From Flavobacterium agricola (GTDB taxonomy: Bacteria > Bacteroidota > Bacteroidia > Flavobacteriales > Flavobacteriaceae): 64,000 bases of DNA. The notes beneath the pieces are model-generated. The model did not search any database and was not told where the DNA came from. It was given only the letters and a program-made list of their open reading frames with translations. The stretch lies in contig NZ_CP081495.1 in assembly GCF_025919725.1 (NCBI RefSeq), positions 2,108,001 to 2,172,000 on the forward strand. Direction: 5' to 3'. Positions within the stretch are counted from its first letter, which is position 1. The number at the start of each line of letters is the position of its first letter. Of the stretch, positions 25,576 to 34,967 are shown in pieces. The translations under genes were made by a program, and so were the position numbers.

Positions 25576-26775
25576 TTATTCTTCCTTTTTGTTATCAAAT
25601 TTATTTTCTAATTCTGATGTTGTTTCATCCTGTATTTCTGTGTGTTGAATAATACCTTGATCTGGAGATGGCAAAACATCTTTATTGTTATATAACGCAT
25701 CAAATTCAGGTGTATCAACTTGTTCTTCGCCCAATAAAAATCCGAAAGGAATTAACCCTTCTACATTATCAAAAATAATTTTGGTAATGGCTAATAAAGG
25801 AATAGCCAAAAACATTCCGGCAATGCCCCATAAACTTTCGGCTACAATCAATCCAAAAAATACTAAGAATGAGTTTAGCTGCACTTTAGATCCAATTACT
25901 TTAGGCGTAATAATATTACCATCAATCGAGTTAACAACAATAACCGAAACAATTACCCAAAGCGCATGAATAGGCGTTCCGGTTGCCAATGTTACTAACG
26001 AAGCCAATACCGTTGCAGAAAAAATACCGATATAAGGTATTAAATTTAAAATTCCGCACAAGGCAGCAAACAAAAACGCGTAATTAATACCAATTATGCT
26101 GAATGCAATAAACAACAACGTTGTAACACAAGTTATTTGAATAGATAGCCCAACCAAATACTGCTTTACAATACTTTTAATTTGAGAAGACACAAACTTA
26201 ATGTTTGATTTATGCTGTGGTTTAAAACACCAAACCACAAACTTTAATAAATGCCTGCGATAAAGCAAAATAAAAAAGGTATATAAAAATACGAACGCTG
26301 AGGATGTTAAAATCGCAGTTAATGAAAAAACCAATTGACCAACTATTGATGTACTTTTTTTAAGGGTAGATTCGGCATTATTATTAATATAATGCAATTG
26401 TTGGTATTCATCAATCCCAAAATGCTCATAAATAAACACTTGCAAAGAATGAAACAAGTCAGTTATTTGATTTTTAAACCCAGGAATATCATTTTTAAAC
26501 TGAATCATTTGCAAACCCAAAAAATACAAAACACCAACAACTATTAGAGCAAAAATAATTGGCGCAAGCAGTGAAGTAATTAGGCGTGGAATACGAACTT
26601 TATTTTCTAAAAAATTAGCTAATGGCAACAATAAGGTTGCAACCAAAAAACTTAAAAATAAAGGTACCCAAACAGCCTGACCAACAATACTGATGTAAAA
26701 AATAAAATACAAACTAACTAAAATACAAGTTAGCTTGACAAGAAAAGGTAAGGTTATAAATTCTGTTTTATTCAT
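25576..26775 (-). CDS. AI-2E family transporter (PerM-like permease)
   Basis: The product of about 399 residues has seven or eight hydrophobic helices in the AI-2E/PerM pattern. Signatures are GILNLIPYIGIFSATVLASLVTL and GNIITPKVIGSKVQLNSFLVFFGLIV. Family members include autoinducer-2 exporters and ion antiporters, so the substrate is not known. I chose ATG 26775 (MNKTEF) over a GTG at 26781. The C-terminal 60 residues are acidic and likely cytoplasmic. It follows scoB by about 18 bases on the same strand and may share its transcript. Confidence 0.82.
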   Translation of the reverse strand: MNKTEFITLPFLVKLTCILVSLYFIFYISIVGQAVWVPLFLSFLVATLLLPLANFLENKVRIPRLITSLLAPIIFALIVVGVLYFLGLQMIQFKNDIPGFKNQITDLFHSLQVFIYEHFGIDEYQQLHYINNNAESTLKKSTSIVGQLVFSLTAILTSSAFVFLYTFFILLYRRHLLKFVVWCFKPQHKSNIKFVSSQIKSIVKQYLVGLSIQITCVTTLLFIAFSIIGINYAFLFAALCGILNLIPYIGIFSATVLASLVTLATGTPIHALWVIVSVIVVNSIDGNIITPKVIGSKVQLNSFLVFFGLIVAESLWGIAGMFLAIPLLAITKIIFDNVEGLIPFGFLLGEEQVDTPEFDALYNNKDVLPSPDQGIIQHTEIQDETTSELENKFDNKKEE

Positions 26776-26793
26776 AATCACACGGATTCATGC

Positions 26794-27450
26794 TTAAATG
26801 TTCATTTCTGGTATTTCTCCTTCTACAAGTAAACGCGCTTCGGTGGCTTGTAGTATTTGTTCTACCGAAATACCCGGCGCACGTTCTATTAATCGCAATC
26901 CGTTTGGGGTAACATCCATTACAGCCAATTCGGTTACAATTTTTTTAACGCAGTTTACACCGGTTAAAGGTAAGGTACATTTTTTAAGAACTTTTGATTC
27001 GCCTTCTTTATTTACATGCATCATAGCAACAATAATGTTTTGAGCTGAAGCAACCAAATCCATAGCACCCCCCATGCCTTTAACCATTTTACCCGGAATT
27101 TTCCAATTTGCAATATCGCCGTTTTCAGAAACTTCCATTGCTCCTAAAATAGTTAAATCGATTTGTTGGGAACGAATCATTCCGAAACTTAAAGCCGAAT
27201 CAAAAAAAGAAGCGCCAGGTAGGGTAGTAATGGTTTGTTTTCCGGCATTTATTACATCGGCATCCTCTTCTCCTTCAAAAGGAAACGGCCCCATGCCTAA
27301 AACGCCATTTTCACTCTGAAATTCGACATTCATATTTTGAGGTACGTAATTGGCAACTAAGGTTGGAATACCAATACCTAAGTTTACATAATAACCATCT
27401 TTAAGTTCTTGAGCTATTCGTTTTGCAATACCTATTTTATCTAAAGCCAT
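26794..27450 (-). CDS. scoB: Succinyl-CoA:3-ketoacid CoA transferase, subunit B
   Basis: The 218-residue beta subunit carries the catalytic glutamate in the FQSENGVLGMGP motif that forms the enzyme-CoA thioester. Further family markers are YVNLGIGIPTLVANYVP, GGAMDLV and ERAPGISVEQI. With ScoA it moves CoA from succinyl-CoA to acetoacetate or similar acids, linking ketone-body use to the citric acid cycle. It is seven bases downstream of scoA. Both subunits are of normal length. Confidence 0.93.
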   Translation of the reverse strand: MALDKIGIAKRIAQELKDGYYVNLGIGIPTLVANYVPQNMNVEFQSENGVLGMGPFPFEGEEDADVINAGKQTITTLPGASFFDSALSFGMIRSQQIDLTILGAMEVSENGDIANWKIPGKMVKGMGGAMDLVASAQNIIVAMMHVNKEGESKVLKKCTLPLTGVNCVKKIVTELAVMDVTPNGLRLIERAPGISVEQILQATEARLLVEGEIPEMNI

Positions 27451-27457
27451 ATTTTAC

Positions 27458-28159
27458 TTATTTACGCGTTCGTACCGTTACATTTTCTATACGTTTTTCG
27501 TAGTTTTCGCCCTGAAAAATACGTTTAACAAAAACCCCAGGAATGTGAATTTGATTGGGATCGAGCGTTCCTAACGGAACCAGTTCTTCAACCTCGGCAA
27601 CCGTTATTTTAGCAGCGCCAGCCATACAAGCATTAAAATTACGTGCTGTACCTTTAAAAATTAAATTACCAGCTTCGTCGCCGCGCCATGCTTTTACAAA
27701 AGCAAAATCAGCCTGAAAGGCTTCTTCTAAAATATATTTTTTACCATTAAATTCGCGTACTTCTTTGCCTTCGGCAATTTCAGTTCCGTAACCTGCCGGC
27801 GTATAAAAAGCAGGAATTCCGTTTTGTGCCGCTCTACATTTTTCGGCTAAAGTTCCTTGCGGAGTTAATTCAACCTCCAATTCACCCGACAGCATTTGAC
27901 GTTCAAACAATTTATTTTCACCCACGTACGAGGCAATCATTTTTTTTATTTGTCGGCCTTGTAGTAGCAAGCCCAAACCAAAATCATCAACGCCGGCGTT
28001 GTTAGAAATACAGGTTAATTGTTTTATGTTGCGATTAACCAATTCAGCAATGGCATTTTCTGGGATTCCGCTTAAGCCAAATCCGCCAACCATTAACGTC
28101 ATGCCGTCTGTCACGCCTTCTAATGCTTCTGCTACATTATTAACCTTTTTAGTAATCAT
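27458..28159 (-). CDS. scoA: Succinyl-CoA:3-ketoacid CoA transferase, subunit A
   Basis: The 233-residue alpha subunit has the family motifs MVGGFGLSGIPENAI, CISNNAGVDDFGLGLLL and GTEIAEGKEVREFNGK, plus YILEEAFQADFAFVKAWRGDEAGNLIFKGTARNFN-type substrate-binding region. It forms the enzyme together with ScoB just downstream. The pair is separated from the upstream PBP1A gene by a terminator, so it has its own promoter. Confidence 0.93.
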   Translation of the reverse strand: MITKKVNNVAEALEGVTDGMTLMVGGFGLSGIPENAIAELVNRNIKQLTCISNNAGVDDFGLGLLLQGRQIKKMIASYVGENKLFERQMLSGELEVELTPQGTLAEKCRAAQNGIPAFYTPAGYGTEIAEGKEVREFNGKKYILEEAFQADFAFVKAWRGDEAGNLIFKGTARNFNACMAGAAKITVAEVEELVPLGTLDPNQIHIPGVFVKRIFQGENYEKRIENVTVRTRK

Positions 28160-28192
28160 AATTTTAGTTTTAAAGTAAACTAAATATATAAA

Positions 28193-28222
28193 AAAAACAC
28201 CTTTTAAAAAAGGTGTTTTACT
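28193..28222 (-). terminator. Terminator of the ricT-gldH-PBP1A group
   Basis: AAAACACCTTTT and AAAAGGTGTTTT form a stem; on the minus strand it follows the PBP1A stop codon at 28226. The A/T-rich flanks give a T-tract. Confidence 0.75.
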
Positions 28223-28225
28223 TTA

Positions 28226-30574
28226 TTAGAAATCAAATTCATTTGTTGAAGATGCAGGTACCACCGAAGTTGAATCGGAGGCGGTAACAACCGGTACCGA
28301 ACAATCAATTTTGGTGCGTACAATTCTTGGTCTTTCAAATTCTCCTTTAGAAACATTTAAGGTTGGATCTGCATAACATTTTTGCATAAATAGCCCCCAA
28401 ATTGGTAATGCCATGGTTGCTCCTTGTCCGTAAGTTGTTTTCTTAAAGTTTGCGGCTCTGTCATCATTACCAACCCAAATTCCGGTTGCTAAATTAGGAA
28501 CCATACCAATAAACCATCCGTCAGAATTATTTTGTGATGTACCTGTTTTACCAGCAATTTTATTAGTAAACTTATAAGGTAAGCCGGTTACGCGTTTGTA
28601 AGCTGGGCCACCAGTTCCGTAACGTAATCTTGTACCGGTTCCAGATTCGGTAACACCTTCAAGCAATTTTAAAATAACATATGCTTTTTCTTCAGACATA
28701 ACCTCGTTAATTTCTGGAGTATTACGGTAAATAACCACTCCATTTTTATCAACAATTCGGTCAATAATTCTTGGTTTAATATGCACCCCTTTATTGGCAA
28801 ACGTACTAAATGCGCCAACCATTTCATTCACGGTAATATCAACCGCTCCTAAAGCAATAGCAGGTTGCGCCGGAATATCTGTTGTTACACCCAATTGGCG
28901 AGTTAAATCTATCACTTCATTAGGCCCAATCATATCCATTAACTTAGCAGAAACAGTATTGATTGAGTTTGCTAATGCATATTTGTAGGTCATCATTCCT
29001 TTGTGCGTGCGGCTTGCATTGGTTGGACTCCAAGCTTTTTCTATACCCCATTTTCCTTTTGGCATAGTAAATGGTGCATCTAAAATACTATCACAAGGCG
29101 AAAGTTCTTTTTGTTCAAAAGCTGCAGCATAAACAAACGGTTTAAAAACTGAACCTACCTGACGAGCACCTTGACCTACGTGATCGTACTGAAAATGCTT
29201 ATAATCAATACCACCAACCCAAGCTTTTACATTACCCGTTGTTGGATCCATAGCCATTAATCCGGTTTGCAAAAAGTGCTTGTGATAACGAATAGAATCT
29301 AAAGGTGTCATAATGGTGTCTTTATAATTCTTCATTTTGGCTAAATCAAAATTACCGTCAGCAAAGTTTTTCTCCCAAGCAAAAACACGCATTGGAGTTT
29401 TAACTAAGAAAGATGCTCTAATTTTTTCTTCAGGAATGCCTTTCTGAGCCATTTGTTTCCATCGGTCAGAATTACGCATCGAGCGCTCCATAATTCGATC
29501 AACCTCAGCCTGAGTTACTTTATTAAACGGAGCCATTTTATTATTAGCTTGTTCTATAAAGAATTGCTCTTGCAAGTTAGATAAATGTTGTACAACAGCT
29601 TCTTCAGCGTATTGCTGCATTCTAGAATCTACAGTAGTATATATTTTTAATCCATCTCTATATATGTCATAATGCGTACCATCTGCTTTTTTATTGTTTT
29701 TTACCCACTGGCTAAGCTCTTCACGTAAATATTCTCTAAAATACGTAGCATTTCCTTCATTATGGCTTTCTACTCTAAAGTTTAAAGATAGCGGTTTTTG
29801 CTTTTCCGTTTCAGCCTGATCTTTTGTTAAATAACCGTTTTTAACCATTTGGTTTAAAACTACGTTACGACGTTCTAAAACCTTTTCAGGACGACGATTT
29901 GGATTAAAAAGCGCTGGGTTTTTTAACATTCCAACAAACATAGCAGCTTCATCAATAGAAATATCTTCAAGATTTTTTCCTAAATAAACTTGAGCTGCCG
30001 AACGAATTCCTACTGCATTATTAACAAAATCCGCACGATTTAAATACATTGCAATAATTTCTTGCTTGGTATATTGACGTTCTAATTTGGTAGCAATAAT
30101 CCATTCTTTTACCTTTTGAGCAACACGTTTTATAATGTTTTTATCTCCTTCACCATGAAACAATAACTTAGCTAACTGCTGAGAAATTGTACTTGCACCA
30201 CCGGATTGCCCTAAGGTTGAAACAGCACGTAGGGTTCCGCGCGCATCAATTCCTGAATGCGTGTAAAAACGTTCATCTTCGGTAGCAACTAAAGCATTAA
30301 CCAAATGTGGTGGTAAATCGTCAAACTTAACGTTTACACGGTTTTCTAGGTAAAATTTACCAATTACTTTATTATCGTCCGAGTAAATTTCGGTCGCTTG
30401 GTTTGAATTCGGATTTTCTAACTGATCAAACGTTGGCATGGCACCAAAAACGCCCCAACTTGCCAACAAAAAGAATAAGAAAATCGCAGCAATACCTGCA
30501 AGAAAAACAAGCCAGAACTTGGCTACTAAACCTTTAAAAGATTTATCCTTGGTTTTTTTGGTATTTTTAGTCAT
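28226..30574 (-). CDS. Penicillin-binding protein 1A (bifunctional transglycosylase/transpeptidase)
   Basis: The 782-residue protein polymerises and cross-links peptidoglycan outside the inner membrane. It has one N-terminal membrane anchor (FWLVFLAGIAAIFLFFLLAS), a GT51 domain with ALVATEDERFYTHSGID and GGASTISQQLAKLLF, and a transpeptidase domain with the SxxK serine in GSVFKPFVYAAAF, ANSINTVSAKL and KTGTSQNNSDGWFIG. Length is normal. Its start overlaps gldH by eight bases, a gene order (ricT, gldH, PBP1A) I know from other Flavobacteriaceae. Confidence 0.95.
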   Translation of the reverse strand: MTKNTKKTKDKSFKGLVAKFWLVFLAGIAAIFLFFLLASWGVFGAMPTFDQLENPNSNQATEIYSDDNKVIGKFYLENRVNVKFDDLPPHLVNALVATEDERFYTHSGIDARGTLRAVSTLGQSGGASTISQQLAKLLFHGEGDKNIIKRVAQKVKEWIIATKLERQYTKQEIIAMYLNRADFVNNAVGIRSAAQVYLGKNLEDISIDEAAMFVGMLKNPALFNPNRRPEKVLERRNVVLNQMVKNGYLTKDQAETEKQKPLSLNFRVESHNEGNATYFREYLREELSQWVKNNKKADGTHYDIYRDGLKIYTTVDSRMQQYAEEAVVQHLSNLQEQFFIEQANNKMAPFNKVTQAEVDRIMERSMRNSDRWKQMAQKGIPEEKIRASFLVKTPMRVFAWEKNFADGNFDLAKMKNYKDTIMTPLDSIRYHKHFLQTGLMAMDPTTGNVKAWVGGIDYKHFQYDHVGQGARQVGSVFKPFVYAAAFEQKELSPCDSILDAPFTMPKGKWGIEKAWSPTNASRTHKGMMTYKYALANSINTVSAKLMDMIGPNEVIDLTRQLGVTTDIPAQPAIALGAVDITVNEMVGAFSTFANKGVHIKPRIIDRIVDKNGVVIYRNTPEINEVMSEEKAYVILKLLEGVTESGTGTRLRYGTGGPAYKRVTGLPYKFTNKIAGKTGTSQNNSDGWFIGMVPNLATGIWVGNDDRAANFKKTTYGQGATMALPIWGLFMQKCYADPTLNVSKGEFERPRIVRTKIDCSVPVVTASDSTSVVPASSTNEFDF

Positions 30575-31073
30575 TATTATCTATTTTTTCAATTCTAAAA
30601 CCTACTTCGGTTATTCCTTTTAATTCTTGTACACCATTAACCTTGCCAAGTTCGCGAACGGCTTGAGAAATTTTAATTTTATGTAAGCCTTTTTCAGTAA
30701 AAGGAACCTGCTCTTTAAACCAAAGTTTACTTTCTTTTACGTCAGAAAAACCATTGCCTAATAATTCGCCATCTGGCGCTGCCATTAGGTATTGAACCGT
30801 ATCTATAAGTGTTTTTTGACTTGGTAATTCTGTTTCAACAATTAAAAATAAATTATTGTACGGAAAATCTTTATTTACACGTAAATTAATAAAATAATTG
30901 TACGGCGTAAGCGTATCTAAAGCTTCGTATTCAAAAACAAACGGATTGTTGGCCTCCCATGTTCCGTTGGTTTGTTGGTATTGGTCGTAAACAAAGTGTT
31001 TATCGCACGATGCGAAACAAAACACGAACAATACCGCAAAAATAAATGAGAAAGTTTTATTCTTTAGCATCAT
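30567..31073 (-). CDS. gldH: Gliding motility lipoprotein GldH
   Basis: The 168-residue lipoprotein has a signal peptide ending in FCFASCDKHFVYDQY, with the lipidated cysteine in ASC. GldH is needed for gliding and is required with other Gld proteins linked to the type IX secretion apparatus. No other gld gene is in the window. The start overlaps the ricT stop by 17 bases; a second ATG one codon later is also possible. Recognition rests on the N-terminal motif, length and the ricT-gldH-PBP1A order. Confidence 0.9.
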   Translation of the reverse strand: MMLKNKTFSFIFAVLFVFCFASCDKHFVYDQYQQTNGTWEANNPFVFEYEALDTLTPYNYFINLRVNKDFPYNNLFLIVETELPSQKTLIDTVQYLMAAPDGELLGNGFSDVKESKLWFKEQVPFTEKGLHKIKISQAVRELGKVNGVQELKGITEVGFRIEKIDNND

Positions 31074-32502
31074 TATTTGGCTTTTGCGAATTAGGATTTT
31101 CTTTTTTAGTTCGGTTAAAGTTTTTACGTCTGTTATTATTTTTAGGCTTTGCAGCTGCAGGCTGTCCTTCAGTTTGCCCAGCAGTATTTTCAGCTTTTGG
31201 CTCTTGCTTTACAACAGGTTGTTTGTTGGGCTGCTTTGGTTTTTCAGTACGCGCAGGTTTATCCGCTCTTTCTGGTTTTGGGCCACGCTCTGTTTTATTG
31301 TTGGAACGAGCAGGTCTGTATTTATCCGTACGTTCACGATCGTTAGCTGGTTTTGCAGCATCTTTTTCAGATGGACGTTTTTTACGAGAAGAAGGTTTTC
31401 CTTTCTTTTTAGGCTGATCAAAACGCGTAATTGCATCTTGTCCAACTGCATTTTCAAACAAATCTACAGGAGCAACAATATTATCGTCTGCATAATCTTC
31501 GATGGATGCAATAACCTTATCCGCTTTATTTATTTGAATGATTTCATTTACCTGATCTACAGATAAAACGTACCATTGTGCCGAATTGGATATGTACGAA
31601 AACCACATTAAATGTTTAAAAATATCTATTTTTTGACAAACAGCTTCGCCTTTTTCGGTATACAATTTGGTTTCCATTGGCGGAAAATCTTGAAGTGCAT
31701 CCAAGTATGTATCTAATTCGTAATTTAAACAGCATTTTAATTTACCACATTGTCCCGCCAACTTTTGAGGATTTAACGACAATTGTTGGTAACGTGCTGC
31801 CGCAGTATTTACCGATCTAAAATCGGTTAACCACGTAGAACAACATAATTCTCTACCACAAGATCCGATACCGCCTAAACGAGCAGCTTCTTGACGAAAT
31901 CCAACTTGTTTCATTTCGATACGAATACTGAATTCGCGAGCAAAATCTTTAATTAATTGTCTAAAATCTACACGATCGTTTGCGGTGTAATAAAATGTTG
32001 CTTTAGATCCGTCGCCTTGAAATTCGATATCCGAAATTTTCATTTCCAGCTGCAAGTTAATTGCAAGTTCACGGGCACGCACCTTCATTGGTTCTTCGCG
32101 GTCGCGAACTTCTTGCCAAATATCAATATCTTTTTGAGTTGCTTTGCGGTATATTTTTAAAACTTCGCCATCAGGATTAACACCTTTTTTCTTCATTTGT
32201 ACTTTAACCAATTCTCCGGTTAAAGTTACAATTCCGATATCGTGTCCAGAAGTTATTTCGGTTGCAACAATATCGCCAATTGCTAAAGATAAATTTTCGT
32301 GGTTGCGGTAAAAATCTTTTCTACCGTTTTTAAAACGTACCTCAACACAATTAAAGGTTGCTTGTCCGTTTGGAGTTGACATATTCGATAACCAATCGAA
32401 TACCGTTAACTTGTTGCAACTATCAGTTCCACAAGTTCCATTATTTTTACAGCCACGCGGAGTTCCGTCAGAACTCTTTGTAGCACAACTAGTACATGCC
32501 AT
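31057..32502 (-). CDS. ricT: RicT-like PSP1-domain protein with a long basic tail
   Basis: The 481-residue protein contains a PSP1 domain like RicT (YaaT) of Bacillus, which with RicA and RicF binds iron-sulfur clusters and controls RNA processing and development. Cysteine-rich segments stand out: CTSCATKSSDGTPRGCKNNG at the N-terminus, GGIGSCGRELCCS and GQCGKLKCCLNYE in the middle. The last 120 residues are low-complexity, rich in Lys, Pro, Arg and Asn, and look disordered and RNA-binding. Bacteroidota often place this gene before gldH. No RicA or RicF homologue is visible here. Confidence 0.87.
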   Translation of the reverse strand: MACTSCATKSSDGTPRGCKNNGTCGTDSCNKLTVFDWLSNMSTPNGQATFNCVEVRFKNGRKDFYRNHENLSLAIGDIVATEITSGHDIGIVTLTGELVKVQMKKKGVNPDGEVLKIYRKATQKDIDIWQEVRDREEPMKVRARELAINLQLEMKISDIEFQGDGSKATFYYTANDRVDFRQLIKDFAREFSIRIEMKQVGFRQEAARLGGIGSCGRELCCSTWLTDFRSVNTAAARYQQLSLNPQKLAGQCGKLKCCLNYELDTYLDALQDFPPMETKLYTEKGEAVCQKIDIFKHLMWFSYISNSAQWYVLSVDQVNEIIQINKADKVIASIEDYADDNIVAPVDLFENAVGQDAITRFDQPKKKGKPSSRKKRPSEKDAAKPANDRERTDKYRPARSNNKTERGPKPERADKPARTEKPKQPNKQPVVKQEPKAENTAGQTEGQPAAAKPKNNNRRKNFNRTKKENPNSQKPNNDAKE

Positions 32503-32660
32503 AAGAAAGTATATATAGATCGAGGTAATTTCCTCTACGATTCAAAAAAAATTTTATCTGTAAAGATATTATTTTTTAAAATAGTATTGTCAAAATATTT
32601 GATAAAGCCTTTAATTAAATTCTTAAATTTTATTTAAAGTACTCATTTTATAGCAAAAAC

Positions 32661-32693
32661 AAAAAAGGCAACGATTAAATCGTTGCCTTTTTT
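32661..32693 (-). terminator. Hairpin terminator after the M13 peptidase gene
   Basis: AAAGGCAACGATT and AATCGTTGCCTTT form a 13-base stem with A-rich and T-rich ends. It is placed to end the minus-strand gene that stops at 32715 only if read from the left side; it lies just beyond that stop on the minus strand. Confidence 0.75.
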
Positions 32694-32714
32694 AATGCTT
32701 TATAAGTAAATGTT

Positions 32715-34808
32715 TTACCAGATTTTCACTCGGTTTTCTGGTGCTACGTATAATTTGTCTGTATCAGTAATATCAAACGCTTCATACCAAACGTCCACGT
32801 TTTGTAACGGAACATAAGCACGGTACATACCTGGAGAGTGCGGATCTGTTTTAACTTGGTTTTTAATTGCTTCATCTCTTGCTTTTGTTCTCCAAATAGT
32901 AGCCCAAGAAATAAAGAAGCGTTGTTCTGGCGTAAAGCCATCAATTAAACCAGGATTTCCGTTTTCTTTCAAGAAAATTTGTAATCCGTCGTAAGCAGCA
33001 TTAACTCCACCTAAATCTCCAATATTTTCACCTAAAGTAAATTTACCATCAACAAAAATACCTGGTAATGGTTCTAATTGAGAATATTGATTAGCTAAAT
33101 CGCCCCCTAATTGTGTAAATTGTTTTAAATCGTTTTCTGTCCACCAGTTTTCTAAGTTACCATGTGAGTTGTAACGAGAACCTGAATCATCAAATCCGTG
33201 AGAAATTTCGTGACCAATAACAGCTCCAATTCCACCGTAGTTTACAGCTTCATCTGCTTTATAATCGTAAAACGGAGGTTGTAAAATAGCTGCAGGGAAA
33301 ACAATTTCGTTGTACGATGGGTTAAAATATGCATTTACCGTTTGTGGTGACATGCCCCAACGTGTTTTATCAACCGGTTTACCGTAATCGTTAATCATTT
33401 CTGTAAATCTCCATTCAGAAATGTTATTCATATTATCATAATATGTTCCGCCATTTTCTGGTTTTGCAACAGTTAATTTAGAATAATCTTTCCACTGGTC
33501 AGGATAACCAATTTTTACATTAAACTTGTTTAATTTTTCTATTGCACCTTGGCGTGTTGCTGGCGTCATCCAAGGTAAGTTGTTGATACGATTTTCAAAA
33601 GCTAACATAACGTGCGCAATCATATCTTTCGCTTTTTCCTTAGCTTCTGCCGGGAATTTTTCTTGTACGTAAAGCTTACCTAAAGCTTCACCTACAGTTC
33701 CGTTAACAACCATTAACGCTCTTTCTTCGTCAGGACGTTGCGCTACAGCACCTTGTAATGTTTTGCTATAAAAATCGAAGTTTGCATCATCAATTTCAGT
33801 AGTTAAAACGCCAGAAGATTTGTTAATTAATGTCCAACGCATATATGCCTTAATTTCATCGATAGATGATTTTTTGAAAACCTGATCTAAAGATTTCATG
33901 TATTTTGGCATAGAAACAACCACCTGATCTACGTTTGTTAGTCCGGTCGCTGCAATATATTCTGTCCAATTTACAGATGGAGTTAATTTTTGTAATTCAA
34001 CCACCGTCATTGGATTATATGTATTTCTACGATCACGACGTTCTACACGGTCTAAACGTGATTCAGCCATTTTAGTTTCAATCGCTAAAACTTGTTTAGC
34101 TTGCTTGTCTGCTTCTGCTTTTGGAATGTTTAAAAATTGTAACATTCTAGAAACGTGTGCAACATATTTTTCGCGTTTTTCTTTCGAATCTGAATCTTGT
34201 GCCACGTAATAATCACGATCAGGTAAACCTAAACTTCCTGGACCGATTGTAACTACGTTTTTGTTAGAATCTTTTGCATCTGGACCTACGTAAATACCAT
34301 AAAACCCTAATCCACCTGTTTTAACTGAGCTGCGAATTAATGCATTAACATCTTTTACGTTTTTAATTTTGTTGATTTGAGCCAATTGCGATTCAATTGG
34401 AGCAATACCTGCAGCATTACGTGCATCAAAATCTAAAAATGTTAAGTACATAGCTACCGCTTTTGCTTCGTCCGAATTCGGATCTAAATCACCGTTAGCA
34501 ACAGCAGCTTTTAAAATATTTAAAGCATCAATATCTGTATTTTGGCGTAATTCATCAAAACTTCCCCAACGCGAACGATCAGCAGGAATTTCAGTATTAT
34601 CTACCCAAGTTCCGTTTACGTATCTAAAAAAATCGTCACCTGGCTTAACGCTGGTATCCATAAAATTTAAGTTAATGCCGCGTCCTTCTTTAGCTTGCGC
34701 CGGTTGCTCTACCACCTGAGCAGGGGCATCTGCAGTAGCTTTTTTAGAAGAATTACAGCTTACCATGGCTAAAATTGCCGCTGATAATACAAATAATTTT
34801 TTATTCAT
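32715..34808 (-). CDS. M13-family zinc metalloendopeptidase (neprilysin/PepO-like) lipoprotein
   Basis: The 697-residue protein has a lipoprotein signal (LSAAILAMVSCNSSKK) and a full M13 peptidase. Zinc is bound by HEISH in GAVIGHEISHGFDDSG, with the third ligand in ENIGDLGGVNAAYDGL. The C-terminus DPHSPGMYRAYVPLQNVDVWYEAF and VKIW are typical. It probably degrades short peptides in the periplasm or on the outer surface. It is preceded by a 160-base gap and divergent from the SCO1-like gene. Length is normal for PepO. Confidence 0.95.
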   Translation of the reverse strand: MNKKLFVLSAAILAMVSCNSSKKATADAPAQVVEQPAQAKEGRGINLNFMDTSVKPGDDFFRYVNGTWVDNTEIPADRSRWGSFDELRQNTDIDALNILKAAVANGDLDPNSDEAKAVAMYLTFLDFDARNAAGIAPIESQLAQINKIKNVKDVNALIRSSVKTGGLGFYGIYVGPDAKDSNKNVVTIGPGSLGLPDRDYYVAQDSDSKEKREKYVAHVSRMLQFLNIPKAEADKQAKQVLAIETKMAESRLDRVERRDRRNTYNPMTVVELQKLTPSVNWTEYIAATGLTNVDQVVVSMPKYMKSLDQVFKKSSIDEIKAYMRWTLINKSSGVLTTEIDDANFDFYSKTLQGAVAQRPDEERALMVVNGTVGEALGKLYVQEKFPAEAKEKAKDMIAHVMLAFENRINNLPWMTPATRQGAIEKLNKFNVKIGYPDQWKDYSKLTVAKPENGGTYYDNMNNISEWRFTEMINDYGKPVDKTRWGMSPQTVNAYFNPSYNEIVFPAAILQPPFYDYKADEAVNYGGIGAVIGHEISHGFDDSGSRYNSHGNLENWWTENDLKQFTQLGGDLANQYSQLEPLPGIFVDGKFTLGENIGDLGGVNAAYDGLQIFLKENGNPGLIDGFTPEQRFFISWATIWRTKARDEAIKNQVKTDPHSPGMYRAYVPLQNVDVWYEAFDITDTDKLYVAPENRVKIW

Positions 34809-34940
34809 AGCTTATGTTAAATTGAAATTAGTTTTAACAAATATAACCAAGTAAAAATATTTTTATCAAAATTTAACAAAGTAATTCGCTACAATAACAT
34901 CATTTAAATAAGTTTTAACCTGATTTTCAATTCCGTTTTG

Positions 34941-34948
34941 TATTTTTG
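34941..34948 (+). promoter_or_regulatory. Likely -7 box for the SCO1-like gene
   Basis: TATTTTTG matches TAnnTTTG and ends 19 bases before the ATG at 34968. No clear TTG lies at -33. Confidence 0.4.
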
Positions 34949-34967
34949 TAGCTAATAATAATTAAAA

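Noticed and set aside
31046..31566. Overlapping plus-strand frames opposite the ricT tail
   Set aside because: They arise from the low-complexity codons of the ricT tail on the other strand; no start context, no recognisable protein, and Phe/Ser/Leu-rich composition typical of antisense shadows.
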